64,000 nucleotides of DNA from Thiosocius sp963719025 (GCA_963719025.1 CAVRBK010000042.1:1-64000), one strand, 5' to 3'; counted from the stretch's first letter, positions 52,315 through 62,636 are shown. Numbers and translations: made by a program. Notes: a model not told the origin generated them from the letters alone.

Positions 52315-52701
52315 ATGGCAGTAAAAAAGAAAGTCGCTAAAAAGAAAGTGACGAAGAAAGTAGCCGCCACCGCACCGGCAGTGAAGGCAATCACCACCAA
52401 GCAGACCAAGACGCAGATTATCGCCGCCATCGCCGAATCGACAGAGCTTTCGAAGAAAGACGTCGCCGGTGTTTTCTCCAAGCTCGGCGAACTTGTCGAG
52501 TCCCACATGAAACGCCGCGGCTCTGGCGAGTTCACGATCCCCGATACCGGCGTCAAGATCCGTCGCGTGAAAAAGCCGGCCCGCAAGGCGCGCATGGGCC
52601 GCAACCCGGCTACCGGAGAGGCAATGAAGATTGCCGCCAAGCCGGCCTCGACGGTTGTACGGGTCACCGCACTCAAGGCGCTGAAAGATACCATCGGCTG
52701 A
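52315..52701 (+). CDS. HU-like DNA-binding protein with Lys-rich N-terminal tail
   Basis: 128 residues. Residues 2-40 are a Lys/Ala-rich tail (AVKKKVAKKKVTKKVAATAP), like eukaryotic H1 or bacterial Hc1 tails; then an HU fold with KTQIIAAIAESTELSKKDVA and FSKLGELVESHMKRRGSGEF, and the DNA-arm region ARMGRNPATGEAMKIAAKPA. It bends or compacts DNA in the nucleoid. AGGAGTCC precedes ATG. TTGCAC and TATGTT elements upstream suggest a vegetative promoter. Confidence 0.85.
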   Translation: MAVKKKVAKKKVTKKVAATAPAVKAITTKQTKTQIIAAIAESTELSKKDVAGVFSKLGELVESHMKRRGSGEFTIPDTGVKIRRVKKPARKARMGRNPATGEAMKIAAKPASTVVRVTALKALKDTIG

Positions 52702-52713
52702 GCGGTAAATCCC

Positions 52714-52757
52714 GGAAACAAAAAAAGCGCCGCTTCCGCGGCGCTTTTTTTGTTTCC
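52714..52757. terminator. Perfect 20-bp palindromic bidirectional terminator
   Basis: GGAAACAAAAAAAGCGCCGC, a TTCC loop, then the exact reverse complement. With T-runs on both strands it can end the HU transcript on plus and the protease transcript on minus. Confidence 0.92.
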
Positions 52758-52782
52758 GCCCCAGCGGGCCCGAGCCCCACGA

Positions 52783-53319
52783 TCAGGGCGCCTGCTGCAG
52801 AATCAACTGGCGATCGCGCTGGGTGAACTCGAGTTGCTTCAGAAAACTCATGCCCAGCAGCACCGGATCGTCCGCACCCATCGACGGCAGTATCGATGCA
52901 CGTACACCGGCAAGACTGATCGCCCCCAGGCGCACCTCGTCCAGCTCGGTCTGCCAGACGGCCACCGGGCCATTCGCCGTCTGGCTGATGCCACCACCGC
53001 CCCGCTGCAGACGCAGGCGCTCGGCCAGCGACTCGGGGATCGCGACATCGGTCGCACCGGTATCCAGCAGGAAGGTCACCGGAAAGCCGTTGATCCGGCC
53101 GCTCGCGACATAGTGCCCCTGGGCATTGCGCTCCAGTAACGACCTGGCGCCCGCCCGTCCGCACCCTCGCGCGACCACCGGCGCGGTATTGGGATTGAGG
53201 CGCGTCTCCAGGATGTCCTGAAACAGCAGGGTCAGCAGCGCGAGACCACCCACCCAGGCCATGATCAGCATGAACCGACCGGTTCGCTGGGTGCTCTGCT
53301 GTTCGTCATCCATCGGCAT
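52783..53319 (-). CDS. TIGR02281 family clan AA aspartic protease
   Basis: 178 residues: an N-terminal TM (FMLIMAWVGGLALLTLLFQ) then a retropepsin-like domain. The catalytic motif is VTFLLDTGATDVAIPESLA; later NGPVAVWQTELDEVRLG and VLLGMSFLKQLEF (the flap/hinge GMSFL). It is membrane-anchored with the protease facing the periplasm. Homologues are common in Proteobacteria without a known substrate. Convergent with the HU gene. Confidence 0.88.
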   Translation of the reverse strand: MPMDDEQQSTQRTGRFMLIMAWVGGLALLTLLFQDILETRLNPNTAPVVARGCGRAGARSLLERNAQGHYVASGRINGFPVTFLLDTGATDVAIPESLAERLRLQRGGGGISQTANGPVAVWQTELDEVRLGAISLAGVRASILPSMGADDPVLLGMSFLKQLEFTQRDRQLILQQAP

Positions 53320-53410
53320 TTGCTGGTACGTTTGGCTTTGGCTTGTATTTCCACGCCATTGGAACCCGTTATCCCGGTGAAGTTCAAATCAACTCCAGCA
53401 GCGGCACCTC

Positions 53411-54044
53411 ATGACTGACGAAAGCAAACTGATCTACATCCACGACCCGATGTGCAGTTGGTGCTGGGGCTTTCGACCTGTCCTGGAGACACTGCTGCAG
53501 CGCCTGCCCGAAGGCCTGGCCTTCGAGCGCCTGCTCGGTGGTCTCGCCAGCGACAGCGATCAGCCGATGGCGCCGCGAGATGCAGAACAATCTTCAGGAC
53601 ACCTGGCGACGGATTCAGCAACGCATCCCCGGGACGCGCTTCAACTTCGATTTCTGGACCGACTGCAAACCGCGCCGCAGTACCTGGCCGGCCTGTCGCG
53701 CCGTGGTCGCCGCCCGCCGCTGCGACCCGGACAGCGAGGACACGATGATCCGTGCGATCCAAAACGCCTATTACCTTCAGGCACAGAACCCGTCGGACGA
53801 ATCGACACTCACGTCATTGGCGCGGCAAGCTGGGGCTCGATCGCACAGCCTTTCTCGCGGAACTGCGCGCACCGCGGACGCAACAGCGGCTGGACGATGA
53901 GATCGCGCGTGCGAGGGGCATGGGCGCCGACAGCTTCCCCAGTCTCCGACTGCAGACCGGTAGCAGCATCTGGCCGGTCGCTGTCGATTACACCAACGCC
54001 GACTGCCATGCTCGAGACCATTAGACAGGCTGATCGACGGCTGA
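53411..54044 (+). CDS. DsbA family protein (frameshifted)
   Basis: About 210 residues of the FrnE/HCCA-isomerase-like DsbA group: IYIHDPMCSWCWGFRPVLE (active-site CSWC), then FNFDFWTDCKPRRSTWPACR, AIQNAYYLQAQNPSDESTL and RGMGADSFPSLRLQT (cis-Pro region). Frames shift near 53575, 53822 and 54005. No signal peptide, so it is cytoplasmic and may act on thiols or glutathione-like cofactors. The end at 54044 is inferred. Confidence 0.78.
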
Positions 54045-54054
54045 GCGTCGGCGC

Positions 54055-54081
54055 AAAAAAACCGGGCATCCGGGCCCGGTT
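54055..54081 (-). terminator. Rho-independent terminator of MlaC-like gene
   Basis: On minus: AACCGGGC, loop CCGGAT, GCCCGGTT, then T-run. It lies 26 nt after the stop of the MlaC-like gene. Confidence 0.88.
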
Positions 54082-54107
54082 CTGGTCGCATCAGCGCACT
54101 GCCCCGC

Positions 54108-54788
54108 TCAGCGGACGAAGCGCGGGTCGTAGGTATGCAGCGGCGGCATCTTTGGGCGTGCCGGCGGCGTCATCTGCCGCATTTGCTGCATCCGCCGCTC
54201 ACGGACCTGGCGGGTCATCTGCTGGCGATAGTGCACGATCGCACTCTGCCCATTGGCCGACACGTCGTAGACACGCCACTGCTGTCCAGTGCGATACAGG
54301 CGGAAATCCAGACGCGACGGATACTGGCCGGGGTTGAGGATCGCCACGCTGACCTGCGCGGTACGGCCGCTGTTGGCCGCGCGTGGCGGCAGGAAACGCA
54401 CCTGCTGGTTGCTGTAACCGGAGAGCTTTTCCGCCATCTTGGTCAGGAATGAGCGCTTGATCTCATTGGCAACCCGCTGCTGCTCGGCCTCGTCCATGCG
54501 CTCGAACAGGCGACCACCCGCCGACCTGGCCATGTGATCGAAGTCGAAAAACGGGGCAATCTCGGCGTTGAGAAACGCCGCCAGGGCCTCATCCGATGGC
54601 GTGTTCTCTGCCCCGAGAAAGGCCATCAGCCTGTCGACACCGGCACGCAGCGCGATTGCCGGATTGGACACCTGTGCAGCACCGCCCGGACGGCCCATGT
54701 AAGGCGCAGGGCCAGGACCGTAGTGCGGCACGGCCCATACACTGCCGGTCAGCAGGATGCCCGCGAGCAGCCAGAAACGTGATTTCAT
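54108..54788 (-). CDS. MlaC/Ttg2D-like phospholipid transport protein
   Basis: 226 residues. Signal peptide (LLAGILLTGSVWA-VPH), a Pro/Gly-rich stretch, then the MlaC fold: ALAAFLNAEIAPFFDFDHMA, ANEIKRSFLTKMAEKLSGY, FLPPRAANSGRTAQVSVAIL, FRLYRTGQQWRVYDVSANGQ. The tail is Arg/Met/Gln-rich. It is a solitary copy, not inside an mlaFEDCB operon, and may carry lipids between membranes in another context. Confidence 0.82.
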   Translation of the reverse strand: MKSRFWLLAGILLTGSVWAVPHYGPGPAPYMGRPGGAAQVSNPAIALRAGVDRLMAFLGAENTPSDEALAAFLNAEIAPFFDFDHMARSAGGRLFERMDEAEQQRVANEIKRSFLTKMAEKLSGYSNQQVRFLPPRAANSGRTAQVSVAILNPGQYPSRLDFRLYRTGQQWRVYDVSANGQSAIVHYRQQMTRQVRERRMQQMRQMTPPARPKMPPLHTYDPRFVR

Positions 54789-54994
54789 CGATATCCCCCT
54801 GTAGGTACTTTTTTAACACCCCGGCCGTCCGTGCATGAGACACGTAACGTTCATGAGCCATGGGATGCGGTCATCGAGCCAAGCCGGCCACGACTGCGCA
54901 GAGGTTGCCAAGCCACGGGCGCCATTGCAATGCGGGGATTCCCGCGGCCACGACATGTGCACTGCAACATCCGGACAGCCCCGGGCAGGCCGGG

Positions 54995-57109
54995 TCAGCT
55001 TGTGATCTTGCGATAGATATCCGACACCTTGGTCGGCAGCTTCGCAACATCGTCGAGCACAGTGTAGTTGGCCGCCCCGTACATGTGCGGCAGATAATCC
55101 TGCCCCGCGCGGTCGATGGTGATGCAGTAGGCGTGGATACCGTCCCGGCGCGCCTCGTACAGCGCCTGCCGGGTGTCTTCGATACCGTATTCACCGCGGT
55201 ATTCCAGATCGTAATCATCCGGCTTGCCGTCAGACAGGGTGACCAGCAGCTTGGTGCGCGCCTCGACCTGGTTGAGCTTGTGGGCGAGGTGGCGGATCGG
55301 CGCACCCATGCGCGTGTAGTCTTTCGGTTCGATACCGCACACCCGGCCGATGACGGCCTCGTCCCAGGGCTCGTCGAAGTCCTTGATCCGGAACGCCTCG
55401 CAACGCTTGCGCGTCCACCCGGAAAACCCGTAGATCGCGTAGCGGTCACCCAGGGTGTTCAGGGCCTCGGCCAGCAGGATCAGGGCCTCGCGCTCGGCAT
55501 CGTTGATCCAGCCGCGGGTCGAGCCTGACATATCGACCATGAACATCACCGCGATATTGCGCTCCTCCTTGTGCATGCGGGTGAACAGGCGGTCGGTCAT
55601 CTCCAGCCCCATGTGGACGTCGCCCCAGGCCTCGACCAGCGCATCGATGTCGATGTCCTCACCGTCGCTCTGACGCTTGAGCAGCCGGTCCTCGCCGCGC
55701 AGGATCTCGAAGGTGCGGCGCAGGGAGCGCACGAAGCCGGCGTACTTGCCCAGGGTCGCGCGGTAGAAATCGGTCTCCGCGGGCACCACCTCGATCTCGC
55801 GCAGCACGCACCAGTTCTTCTTGTGCGCCTGGCGCACCACGTCCCACTCGTTGTAGAGGAAGGCACCCTCCTCGTGATAGGTGCCGGCCCAGACATCTTC
55901 CGGGTTGAGCACCTGGTCATCGATCAGGCTGGCGTCGTATTCGCCTTCACCCGCCGGGGTCAGATATTCGGGTGGGATCTCGCCCAGGTCGAGCAGGATC
56001 GAGGTCAGCTGCTCGCGCACGATATCCGGCACCGGCAGTGGCTGTTCGGCCAGCGTGACCTCGAGCTGCAGCGGCTGCTGCACATCCGCCTCTTCCGCCT
56101 GGTCCACCTCGAACTGCTCGGGTGGCGCATGGTCGGCGCGCCCCTCGGCGATCTCTTCGGCGATCACCCGCAGGGTCTCGCGCACCCGCGCCTTGTCGCG
56201 TTCCAGCCGCTTCTCGCGCGCAGCCCAGGCGGCCGCCGGGTTCAACTGTCCCTGGTAACAGCGTTGCGGTGGTGGCGCCGCGTGCAGGTTGTCGAGCCAG
56301 CCAAGGCTGTCGGCAAGGCGGCTTTCGGGTTGCGCCAACGCCAGGGCGGCATCCTGCCATCCGCCGGTGAGTGGTGGATCGCCAAGCGACTCGCTCAGCG
56401 CACACATCCGCCGGTACAGTCCCGGCAACTCGCGCGCGATGATGGCATCCAGGCGAAGGGTCTCGAGCGCGTGAAACACGGCCTGGGCGCGCGCCGCGTC
56501 CGGGTAGCCGGCCAGCAACTCCGGCAGGTTCGCGTTCAGCGTTCCGTAGCGGGTCTGCGCCCACAGGTGGGTCACGATGGACTTGAACAGCTGGAAGTTG
56601 TCGACCTCGTTGTCCAGGCGGGCGACGATCTCCGGCAGGTAGATCACCTCGCCATCGGTCCAGGCGACCTCGCCCGGCTCTATCTTCAGCCGGCGTCCTT
56701 CCAGCCCCTGCACGAACGGCAGCAGGATCGGCACCGCCTCCTCGAACACCGAGCCCGCGGCGCGCTGATAGCCAACCGCCAGAAAGCCATCCAGGTCGCG
56801 GATCACCGTCATCGCCGATTGCAGCCCCTGCCGGTCGTAGCTGTCCATGGCGTGCAGGCACCACGCCGAAACCACATCCGGCTCGACCTCGTGCAGGGCC
56901 TCTTTCGCCCGGTTGGCAAACTGGAAGGCCAGCTCGGTGTTGGTCGCCGCGGCGCGCCGGGTCCACTCGAGCACGAAGTCCTGCTTTTCGCGTGACATCC
57001 CGGCCAGCACATCGGCCAGCCCTTCGGTGTGGATAAAGGTGAACTCGACCTCGAGACACTCGTCGAGGCGGGTCACGATCGTTGGGGCATCTAGCGGTGA
57101 ACGACTCAA
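54995..57109 (-). CDS. cbbO: CbbO: VWA-domain RubisCO activase partner
   Basis: 704 residues, intact, TTG start. The N-terminal two-thirds is the alpha-helical CbbO/NorD region (LLAGYPDAARAQAVFHALET; GPDDPPLTGGW-like). The C-terminal von Willebrand A domain has the MIDAS motif in AVMFMVDMSGSTRGW, then TLGDRYAIYGFSGW, LLVTLSDGKPDDYD and RDGIHAYCITIDRAGQDYLP. CbbO binds RubisCO through the VWA domain and the CbbQ hexamer, forming an activase. The partner cbbQ is 4 kb away with four genes between. NorD is the close alternative family; with CbbQ present, CbbO is favoured. Confidence 0.85.
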   Translation of the reverse strand: MSRSPLDAPTIVTRLDECLEVEFTFIHTEGLADVLAGMSREKQDFVLEWTRRAAATNTELAFQFANRAKEALHEVEPDVVSAWCLHAMDSYDRQGLQSAMTVIRDLDGFLAVGYQRAAGSVFEEAVPILLPFVQGLEGRRLKIEPGEVAWTDGEVIYLPEIVARLDNEVDNFQLFKSIVTHLWAQTRYGTLNANLPELLAGYPDAARAQAVFHALETLRLDAIIARELPGLYRRMCALSESLGDPPLTGGWQDAALALAQPESRLADSLGWLDNLHAAPPPQRCYQGQLNPAAAWAAREKRLERDKARVRETLRVIAEEIAEGRADHAPPEQFEVDQAEEADVQQPLQLEVTLAEQPLPVPDIVREQLTSILLDLGEIPPEYLTPAGEGEYDASLIDDQVLNPEDVWAGTYHEEGAFLYNEWDVVRQAHKKNWCVLREIEVVPAETDFYRATLGKYAGFVRSLRRTFEILRGEDRLLKRQSDGEDIDIDALVEAWGDVHMGLEMTDRLFTRMHKEERNIAVMFMVDMSGSTRGWINDAEREALILLAEALNTLGDRYAIYGFSGWTRKRCEAFRIKDFDEPWDEAVIGRVCGIEPKDYTRMGAPIRHLAHKLNQVEARTKLLVTLSDGKPDDYDLEYRGEYGIEDTRQALYEARRDGIHAYCITIDRAGQDYLPHMYGAANYTVLDDVAKLPTKVSDIYRKITS

Positions 57110-57259
57110 GGGAAAGGCCTGCGGCTCTGGATCACGGAGAGGTCAAGGACACCGGTGGTGCAACTCCCTGCACCCCGGCACTGCAGCGCCGAACCTAAAA
57201 GGCCGGGGCCCGGCGGTCAACCGCGCGGCTTGCGCAGAATAAGCCGGGGCGGGCGCGAC

Positions 57260-59538
57260 TCAGGCCCGCCGGTCGGTCGGAAAGTTCGACACATTGTCGA
57301 AAACGACCCTGGAGAGGCTGGCATTTTCCGACGGACGTCCCAGCAGGTACCCCTGGCCACGGCCGAACCCGGCGGCACGCACCGCGTCGAGTATGGCCTT
57401 GTCCTCGATGCCCTCGGCCACCAGCTGATGACCGGAATCGAGGATCATCTTCGCGAGGTGGGTGACCATGTTGCGGTGCGTCTCGTTCTGCAGGCCCTGG
57501 ACCAGGGTGATATCGAACTTGACCACGTCGACCGGCATGCTGGCGAGGTAGCGCACCGACGAATAGCCGCTGCCGAAGTCGTCGAGCGCAATCTCGAAAC
57601 CGCGTGCCCGCAGTTTCGACAGGTTTTCGTTGGCCAGGCCGATCTGCGTGATCAGCGCGGTCTCGGTCACCTCGATCATCACCCGGTAGTCTTTGAGGAA
57701 AGGCTGGAACTCGCCCAGCCAGTTGCACACCTGGTCATGGACCAGTGACGGGCCGGACAGATTGATCGACACCCCGGTACCGATCTGCACCCGGCCGTCA
57801 CGCAGGTCCGCCAGGACGCGGCGCACGACCGCGCGATCCAGCTCGACCTCGAGGCGACGCGCCTCGATGACCGGGAAGATGTTCGACGGCAGGATGATCT
57901 CGCCATCCTGTTCGTATCCGCACCAGCGCCTCGTAGTGGCAGATGGTGCCGTCGTTCAGGTCGACGATCGGCTGGTAGTGCATGCATCAGGCCGCTGCCG
58001 TAGATCACCGCATCGTAGACCGCGGTGTTGACCCAGCTCGAGAACAGGCCCTCGGAATCCGCGCGCCAGCGCCTCGGTGAACATCACCACGTTGGCATGT
58101 CCCGGACGCTTGGCGCGGTACATGGCGACATCGGCCTTCCACTGCAGGGTCTGCAGGTCGTCGAGATCGTCGACCCGCGCATTCGCCAGGCCGGCACTGA
58201 TGCGCAGCGGCTCGCGCACACCGAGCTTGCTGAAATCGTAACCGACGATCTTTTCGTGACAACGCTCGGCAATGCGCAGCGCCGAGTCCTCGTCGCAGTC
58301 GAGCAGGATCACCGCGAATTCGTCGCCGCCGATGCGGAACAGCTCCTCACCCCGCCGCAACACCGCACTGATGCGGCTGGCGATCACCTTGAGCACCTGG
58401 TCACCGACGCTGTGACCGTAGGAGTCGTTGATCGCCTTGAAGTGGTTGACGTCGAACAGCGCGAAACACACGTCGACGTCGCGCTCGCCGAGCATGCTGC
58501 GGCAGGTTCTGCATGAACTCGTCGAAGGCGCGCCGGTTCTCGCGTCCCGGTCAGCGCATCGTGATGCGCCATCGTCCACAGCTCCTGGCTTTTTTCTTCC
58601 AGGCTGGAGTGCACCTCGAGCAGCTGGCTCTGGTATTCGTTCAGCGACAGGCGGATCTTTTCCGTCTCGGCGATCGGCACCACGCCGGCCAACTCGTCGA
58701 GAATCAGGCCTCCGGGGCTGTCCTTGAGGCGGTCGATATGGCTCGAGATCGCACGTAGCGGGCGCACGATAAGGAACACCAGCGCCGGAAACAGGGTCAG
58801 TGCGAAACCGCCGAGAATAATGCTGAGCTTGACGATCGCACCCGACAGCAGGCCGGTCACCGCATCGTCCATGGGATTCTCGCGCAGCGTGAAACGCAGC
58901 GCAGACTGCAACTCGCTCCAGGTCAGGGTCGAATCCCCGGGGCGCTCGAAACGTATCGACTGCGGATCGACATAGCGGTAGGCATAGCTCTCACGCAGCT
59001 TGTCGAGGAACGCGACACGCAGACCCACATACCCCAGCGGTCGACGCTGGTCCTCCTCGACATCCTCAAAAACGGTCTCGAACACCAGCAGGCTCGGCTC
59101 CGCGCCAGAGTAGTCGACGTAGGCGGGGGGTGGCGGCAGGCTCATCCGGATCGGCATTCCGGTGCCATCCAACCGGGCCAGCACCTCGCCCTGCCGGTCG
59201 TAGACCTCGGCGTTGGAGACCTGTTCGGTCAGGAAAGTGGCGCCCAGCATGCGTCGGCTGCGCCAGTAGGCGTAGTAGCGGGGCAGCCGCAGCTGCTGCT
59301 GCACCTCTTCCCAGTCGGCAAAACGATCGGCGACCTGTTCCGCCTCCAGCACGATATGGTTCATGACCACCGACAGTTCCTCCTGGGCCGCCGCATTGGC
59401 CGTGGCCTCCATATCGGCGCGCAGACGCTGAAACTCGCTGTAGGTGAAGGTGCCGTAACCGACGAAGGCCAGCAGCACCAGCCCGACCATGATCAGGGCG
59501 TAGTGGCCGATAGAAAGCCCGCGTTGGATCTTAGCCAT
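57260..59538 (-). CDS. GGDEF-EAL c-di-GMP protein with periplasmic sensor (frameshifted)
   Basis: About 758 residues: TM (IGHYALIMVGLVLLAFVGYG), a periplasmic CHASE4-like sensor (ADRFADWEEVQQ), TM (IILGGFALTLFPALVFLIV), HAMP-like region, GGDEF (LFRIGGDEFAVILLD, intact active site), then EAL (GTICHYEALVRI, later FEIALDDFGSGYSSVRYLAS, VKFDITLVQGL, LVAEGIEDKAIL, GYLLGRPSE). Shifts lie near 58545, 58500, 58065, 57985 and 57920. Both catalytic motifs are present, so it may make or break c-di-GMP. PilU and PilZ in the window are possible outputs. Confidence 0.87.
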
Positions 59539-60397
59539 GGTTCACTCCGGAAATCACACGGACCACCTCGTCCAGAAGATCGAACTCGTGTGCAAGGTCG
59601 AAGAAATGATTGGCCCCCTTGACCGGCCGAAGCCGCACCGCACTGCCCCGCAGTGCATCCAGCCAGCGGCGGTCAATGCGATCATCCCTGTCACCGAAAA
59701 TCACCGTCACCGGTACGGGGCTGTCGCGCAGGGCCCGGCTCACTCGCTCGCCATCCCATGACAGGTAAGACATCAGATTGCCCGCCGTGGTCACATAGTC
59801 GCGGCAATAACCCAGGGCGAAACTATCGAGTTCGTCTGCCCTGCTGACCGCCAGGTAGCTCTGGGCACGGACCGCAATCTCCGCCGCACTGGCGCCACCA
59901 CTGAAATCGGCGAAATAGGTGAGGCTGATCAGCAGGGCGTGATCGATCGGGGGCGAGTCGACCATATCGAGCAGCGCAGCCAACTGGATACCGCCCGTGC
60001 TGTGGCCGATCACCACCGGTGGTTTGCCGGCCCGCCTGGCGAGCCAGTCGGTCCAGGCGTGCAGCTCGGCCACATCCTGCTGCATCGAATGGGTGTGAAT
60101 CGCCTCGCAGGCCAGACTCTGCCGACGATGGCTCACGCCGAGGGTCAACGACGGGGTCAGCACGCTGTATCCCTCATCGGCGAGCGATTCGGCGAGACGC
60201 CGCACGGTGGGGAATTCGCGCGTCTGCAGGAAGCCGTGCAGGATCAGCACGGCCGGCTTCTCCGCGGCACCCGGCCAGTATTCGGCCTCTGCAACCAGCC
60301 CGGAGCCCATGTCCAGCTGCATCCGCGCACTGCCCGCATGAGCCATTGCCGCCGTCACCACGAAGAGCAGCGAAAGCAACAACCGAGTTACAGCCAC
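59531..60397 (-). CDS. Exported alpha/beta hydrolase
   Basis: 288 residues. Signal peptide (LLFVVTAAMAHA-GSA), VLILHGFLQTREFPTVRRLA, nucleophile Ser in VVIGHSTGGIQLAALLDM, the acid in VIFGDRDDRIDRRW and the His in GANHFFDLAHEFD. Substrate unknown. GTG 60397 follows GGGGGAG. Its end overlaps the start of the GGDEF-EAL gene by 8 nt, so the two are co-transcribed. Upstream 60398-60470 is AT-rich and promoter-like. Confidence 0.83.
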   Translation of the reverse strand: MAVTRLLLSLLFVVTAAMAHAGSARMQLDMGSGLVAEAEYWPGAAEKPAVLILHGFLQTREFPTVRRLAESLADEGYSVLTPSLTLGVSHRRQSLACEAIHTHSMQQDVAELHAWTDWLARRAGKPPVVIGHSTGGIQLAALLDMVDSPPIDHALLISLTYFADFSGGASAAEIAVRAQSYLAVSRADELDSFALGYCRDYVTTAGNLMSYLSWDGERVSRALRDSPVPVTVIFGDRDDRIDRRWLDALRGSAVRLRPVKGANHFFDLAHEFDLLDEVVRVISGVNHG

Positions 60398-60638
60398 ATT
60401 CTCCCCCGATTAATTAGAATTCTTATGTAAGCCATTAAAACATAGCTTATTTCTATCACAGATTCACCGAAAGTTTTTGATCTGGACCAAAACAGGCACA
60501 ACGGGTCTGCCGCAGTGATGATTTGTCGGTGGACGGGAGAGGGCCGGGGACAGGCGCGCGCCGCGCAATCCGTCGCCAGATCGCCCGGTGACAATGGCAG
60601 CCAGCGGGCCGGCCCGCGGGGGAAAGGCGGTTGAGGGA

Positions 60639-61139
60639 TCAGCAGGGGTTCGGGTGGTCAGACGCAAAACCAACGAAATCGCCGTTGCAGCCGCGCATGA
60701 CATCGTCGCCAGAGGCCGTTGCGTCGGGGCCCTGGCTGAACAGGTCGTAGCCCTGCGGCAGCGTGCTGTTGTTCGAGACGGCACCGCCGGGGTCGGTCTT
60801 CACCCCGGGGCGCTGGTAGCGGTAGATACGAGCCCAAGGATCGAGCCAGGCCCGGGCGCCCGCCGGCGCCGTGGCGGTAGCGCCGAGCACGACCTGGCCC
60901 GCCAGCAGGTAGACGCCGCGAACCGCCGTGTTGTTGGCATCCAGCGCGGCCAGATCGGAATCCAGCGCGAGGTCGTTCAACACCAGTTCGATCTGGTGTA
61001 TGTCCTTGATCGCGGTGCCGATTCGCGCCTCGGCGATGTAGCCCTTGTAAACCGGTATGGCGATGGCAGCGATGATCGAGACGATCGCCACCGCAATCAT
61101 CAGTTCGATCAGGGTGAACCCGCGTTGCATATCCTGCAC
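60639..61139 (-). CDS. GspG/PilA-like type IV pseudopilin
   Basis: 166 residues with a prepilin leader and N-methylation site: MQDMQRGFTLIELMIAVAIV (cut after Gly, Phe+1, Glu+5). The later WLDPWARIYRYQRPG and YDLFSQGPDA blocks resemble GspG pseudopilins, and C146-like and terminal Cys residues (MRGCNGDF, PNPC) may form the D-loop disulfide of pilins. It is a lone gene, no secretion operon nearby. A hairpin-rich stretch precedes it. Confidence 0.85.
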   Translation of the reverse strand: MQDMQRGFTLIELMIAVAIVSIIAAIAIPVYKGYIAEARIGTAIKDIHQIELVLNDLALDSDLAALDANNTAVRGVYLLAGQVVLGATATAPAGARAWLDPWARIYRYQRPGVKTDPGGAVSNNSTLPQGYDLFSQGPDATASGDDVMRGCNGDFVGFASDHPNPC

Positions 61140-61361
61140 TCCCCGGCCATCTCGGCGACACTGAAAGAAAAACCGGGCCCTCGATGAGCCCGCCCGATCC
61201 CGGTCTGGTTAAACCATGGCCGCTTTATCGGCCGCTGACCGTGTGATCGGTCACACAATCCGCTGGGCAGGCCACCATCGGCGCCGCCTCACTCCGAGGA
61301 TAGCGGCATACGGCAAGGTGAACTTGAACCACGGCACCGCGCCAAGCCGGTGGCCGGCCAT

Positions 61362-62178
61362 TCAGAACAGCGACGACGACAGCTCGTTGACCGCGACCAG
61401 CATGTCGCGATCGTCGGTCAGGGCCTGGGCCACGGAGGCGCGGCAGGCGACCACCGGATCGACGCCGGAATGGATCAGCTTGGCCGCGTGCACCAGCAGG
61501 CGGGTCGAGGCACCCTCGTCGAGCCCCTGTCCTTTCAGGTTACGCGTCATGTGGGCGAACCTGACCAGCCGCCCGGCCAACTCGGCGTCCATCCCGGACT
61601 CGCGCTCGACGATCTTCTGCTCGAGGACCGGCGTCCGGGTAGTCGAACTCGAGGGCGACGAAGCGCTGGCGGGTCGACTGCTTGAGGTCCTTCAGCACCG
61701 ACTGGTAGCCCGGGTTGTACGACATCGCCAGGCAGAAGCCCGGGGCCGCCTCGACCAGCTCGCCGATCTTTTCCATCGGCAGCACCCGGCGATCGTCGGC
61801 CAGCGGATGGATGACCACGGTGGTGTCCTTGCGCGCCTCGACCACCTCGTCGAGATAGCAGATCGCGCCGGAGCGCACCGCCCGGGCCAGCGGCCCGTCG
61901 ACCCAGGTGGTCTCGCCGCCCTTGACCAGGAAACGCCCGACCAGGTCGGACGCGGTCAGGTCGTCGTGGCAGGACACGGTGATCAGCGGGCGCTTGAGGC
62001 GCCACGCCATGTGCTCCATGAAGCGCGTCTTGCCGCAGCCGGTCGGCCCCTTCAGCAGTACCGGCAGGTGGTTGCGGTAGGCGGCCTCGAACACATCGAT
62101 TTCGTCGCCGACCGGCTGATAATACGGCTCGTCGGTGATGTAGTTCTCTTCCGGTCGGAGGGTCTTGGCGTCGGTCAA
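61362..62178 (-). CDS. cbbQ: CbbQ: AAA+ RubisCO activase ATPase (frameshifted)
   Basis: About 272 residues, TTG start. PYYQPVGDEIDVFEAAYRN, Walker A LLKGPTGCGKTRFMEHMAWR, LITVSCHDDLTASDLVGRFL, TTWVDGPLARAVRSGAICYL (Walker B LDEVVEAR) and LAMSYNPGYQSVLKDLK are typical CbbQ/NirQ/NorQ, and the C-terminal HSGVDPVVACRASVAQALT is the CbbQ end. One shift near 61630. It forms a hexamer that uses ATP to pull inhibitory sugars from RubisCO, with CbbO. RubisCO itself is not in the window. Confidence 0.9.
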
Positions 62179-62410
62179 AGGTCTGACTCCGGAGCTGCGC
62201 GGTGGGTTATTTCGGCTGCGAAGGCTAACCAGCGCCCGGGCTCGAGACAACCCTGCGGTCCATCGTGGCATTGCCGGGGCGTGGCCGGCACCTGCGGGCC
62301 GCGCAGTGAGGCGCTGGGACGCAGCGCAACCTGGATTGCGGGCTGATGCGGCGCATCCGCCGGAATGGCGGCAGGCGGCTGTCATTGCGACACAACGCGG
62401 CAGAATCCGT

Positions 62411-62432
62411 GATTCCCGCGCAGGCGGGAATC
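62411..62432. repeat. REP-like palindrome
   Basis: GATTCCCGC-GCAG-GCGGGAATC: two perfect 9-bp arms and a 4-base loop. A degenerate copy lies at 26124-26143. Typical of dispersed extragenic palindromes. Confidence 0.7.
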
Positions 62433-62636
62433 CACCCGGCAAGCGAAAAAGGAGGCATGGTCTGATCCAATCCAGCTGACGGCAAAAAAGGGCTTCTCCC
62501 ACGTAAACGCAAACGCGTCGCACTCAATAAATCAATGCCTTAGGTGCATACGCGGCGTCTATTAGTGCATCGGAAAATTCGATTGTTCGCGCATAGCGAT
62601 GGGCTGCCAACGGGAGTATCGTTGTCGGTCCTTGAA

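Noticed and set aside
55571..56995. 474-residue plus-strand frame antisense to cbbO
   Set aside because: It mirrors the VWA protein, has no family motifs, and the minus frame gives a complete CbbO.
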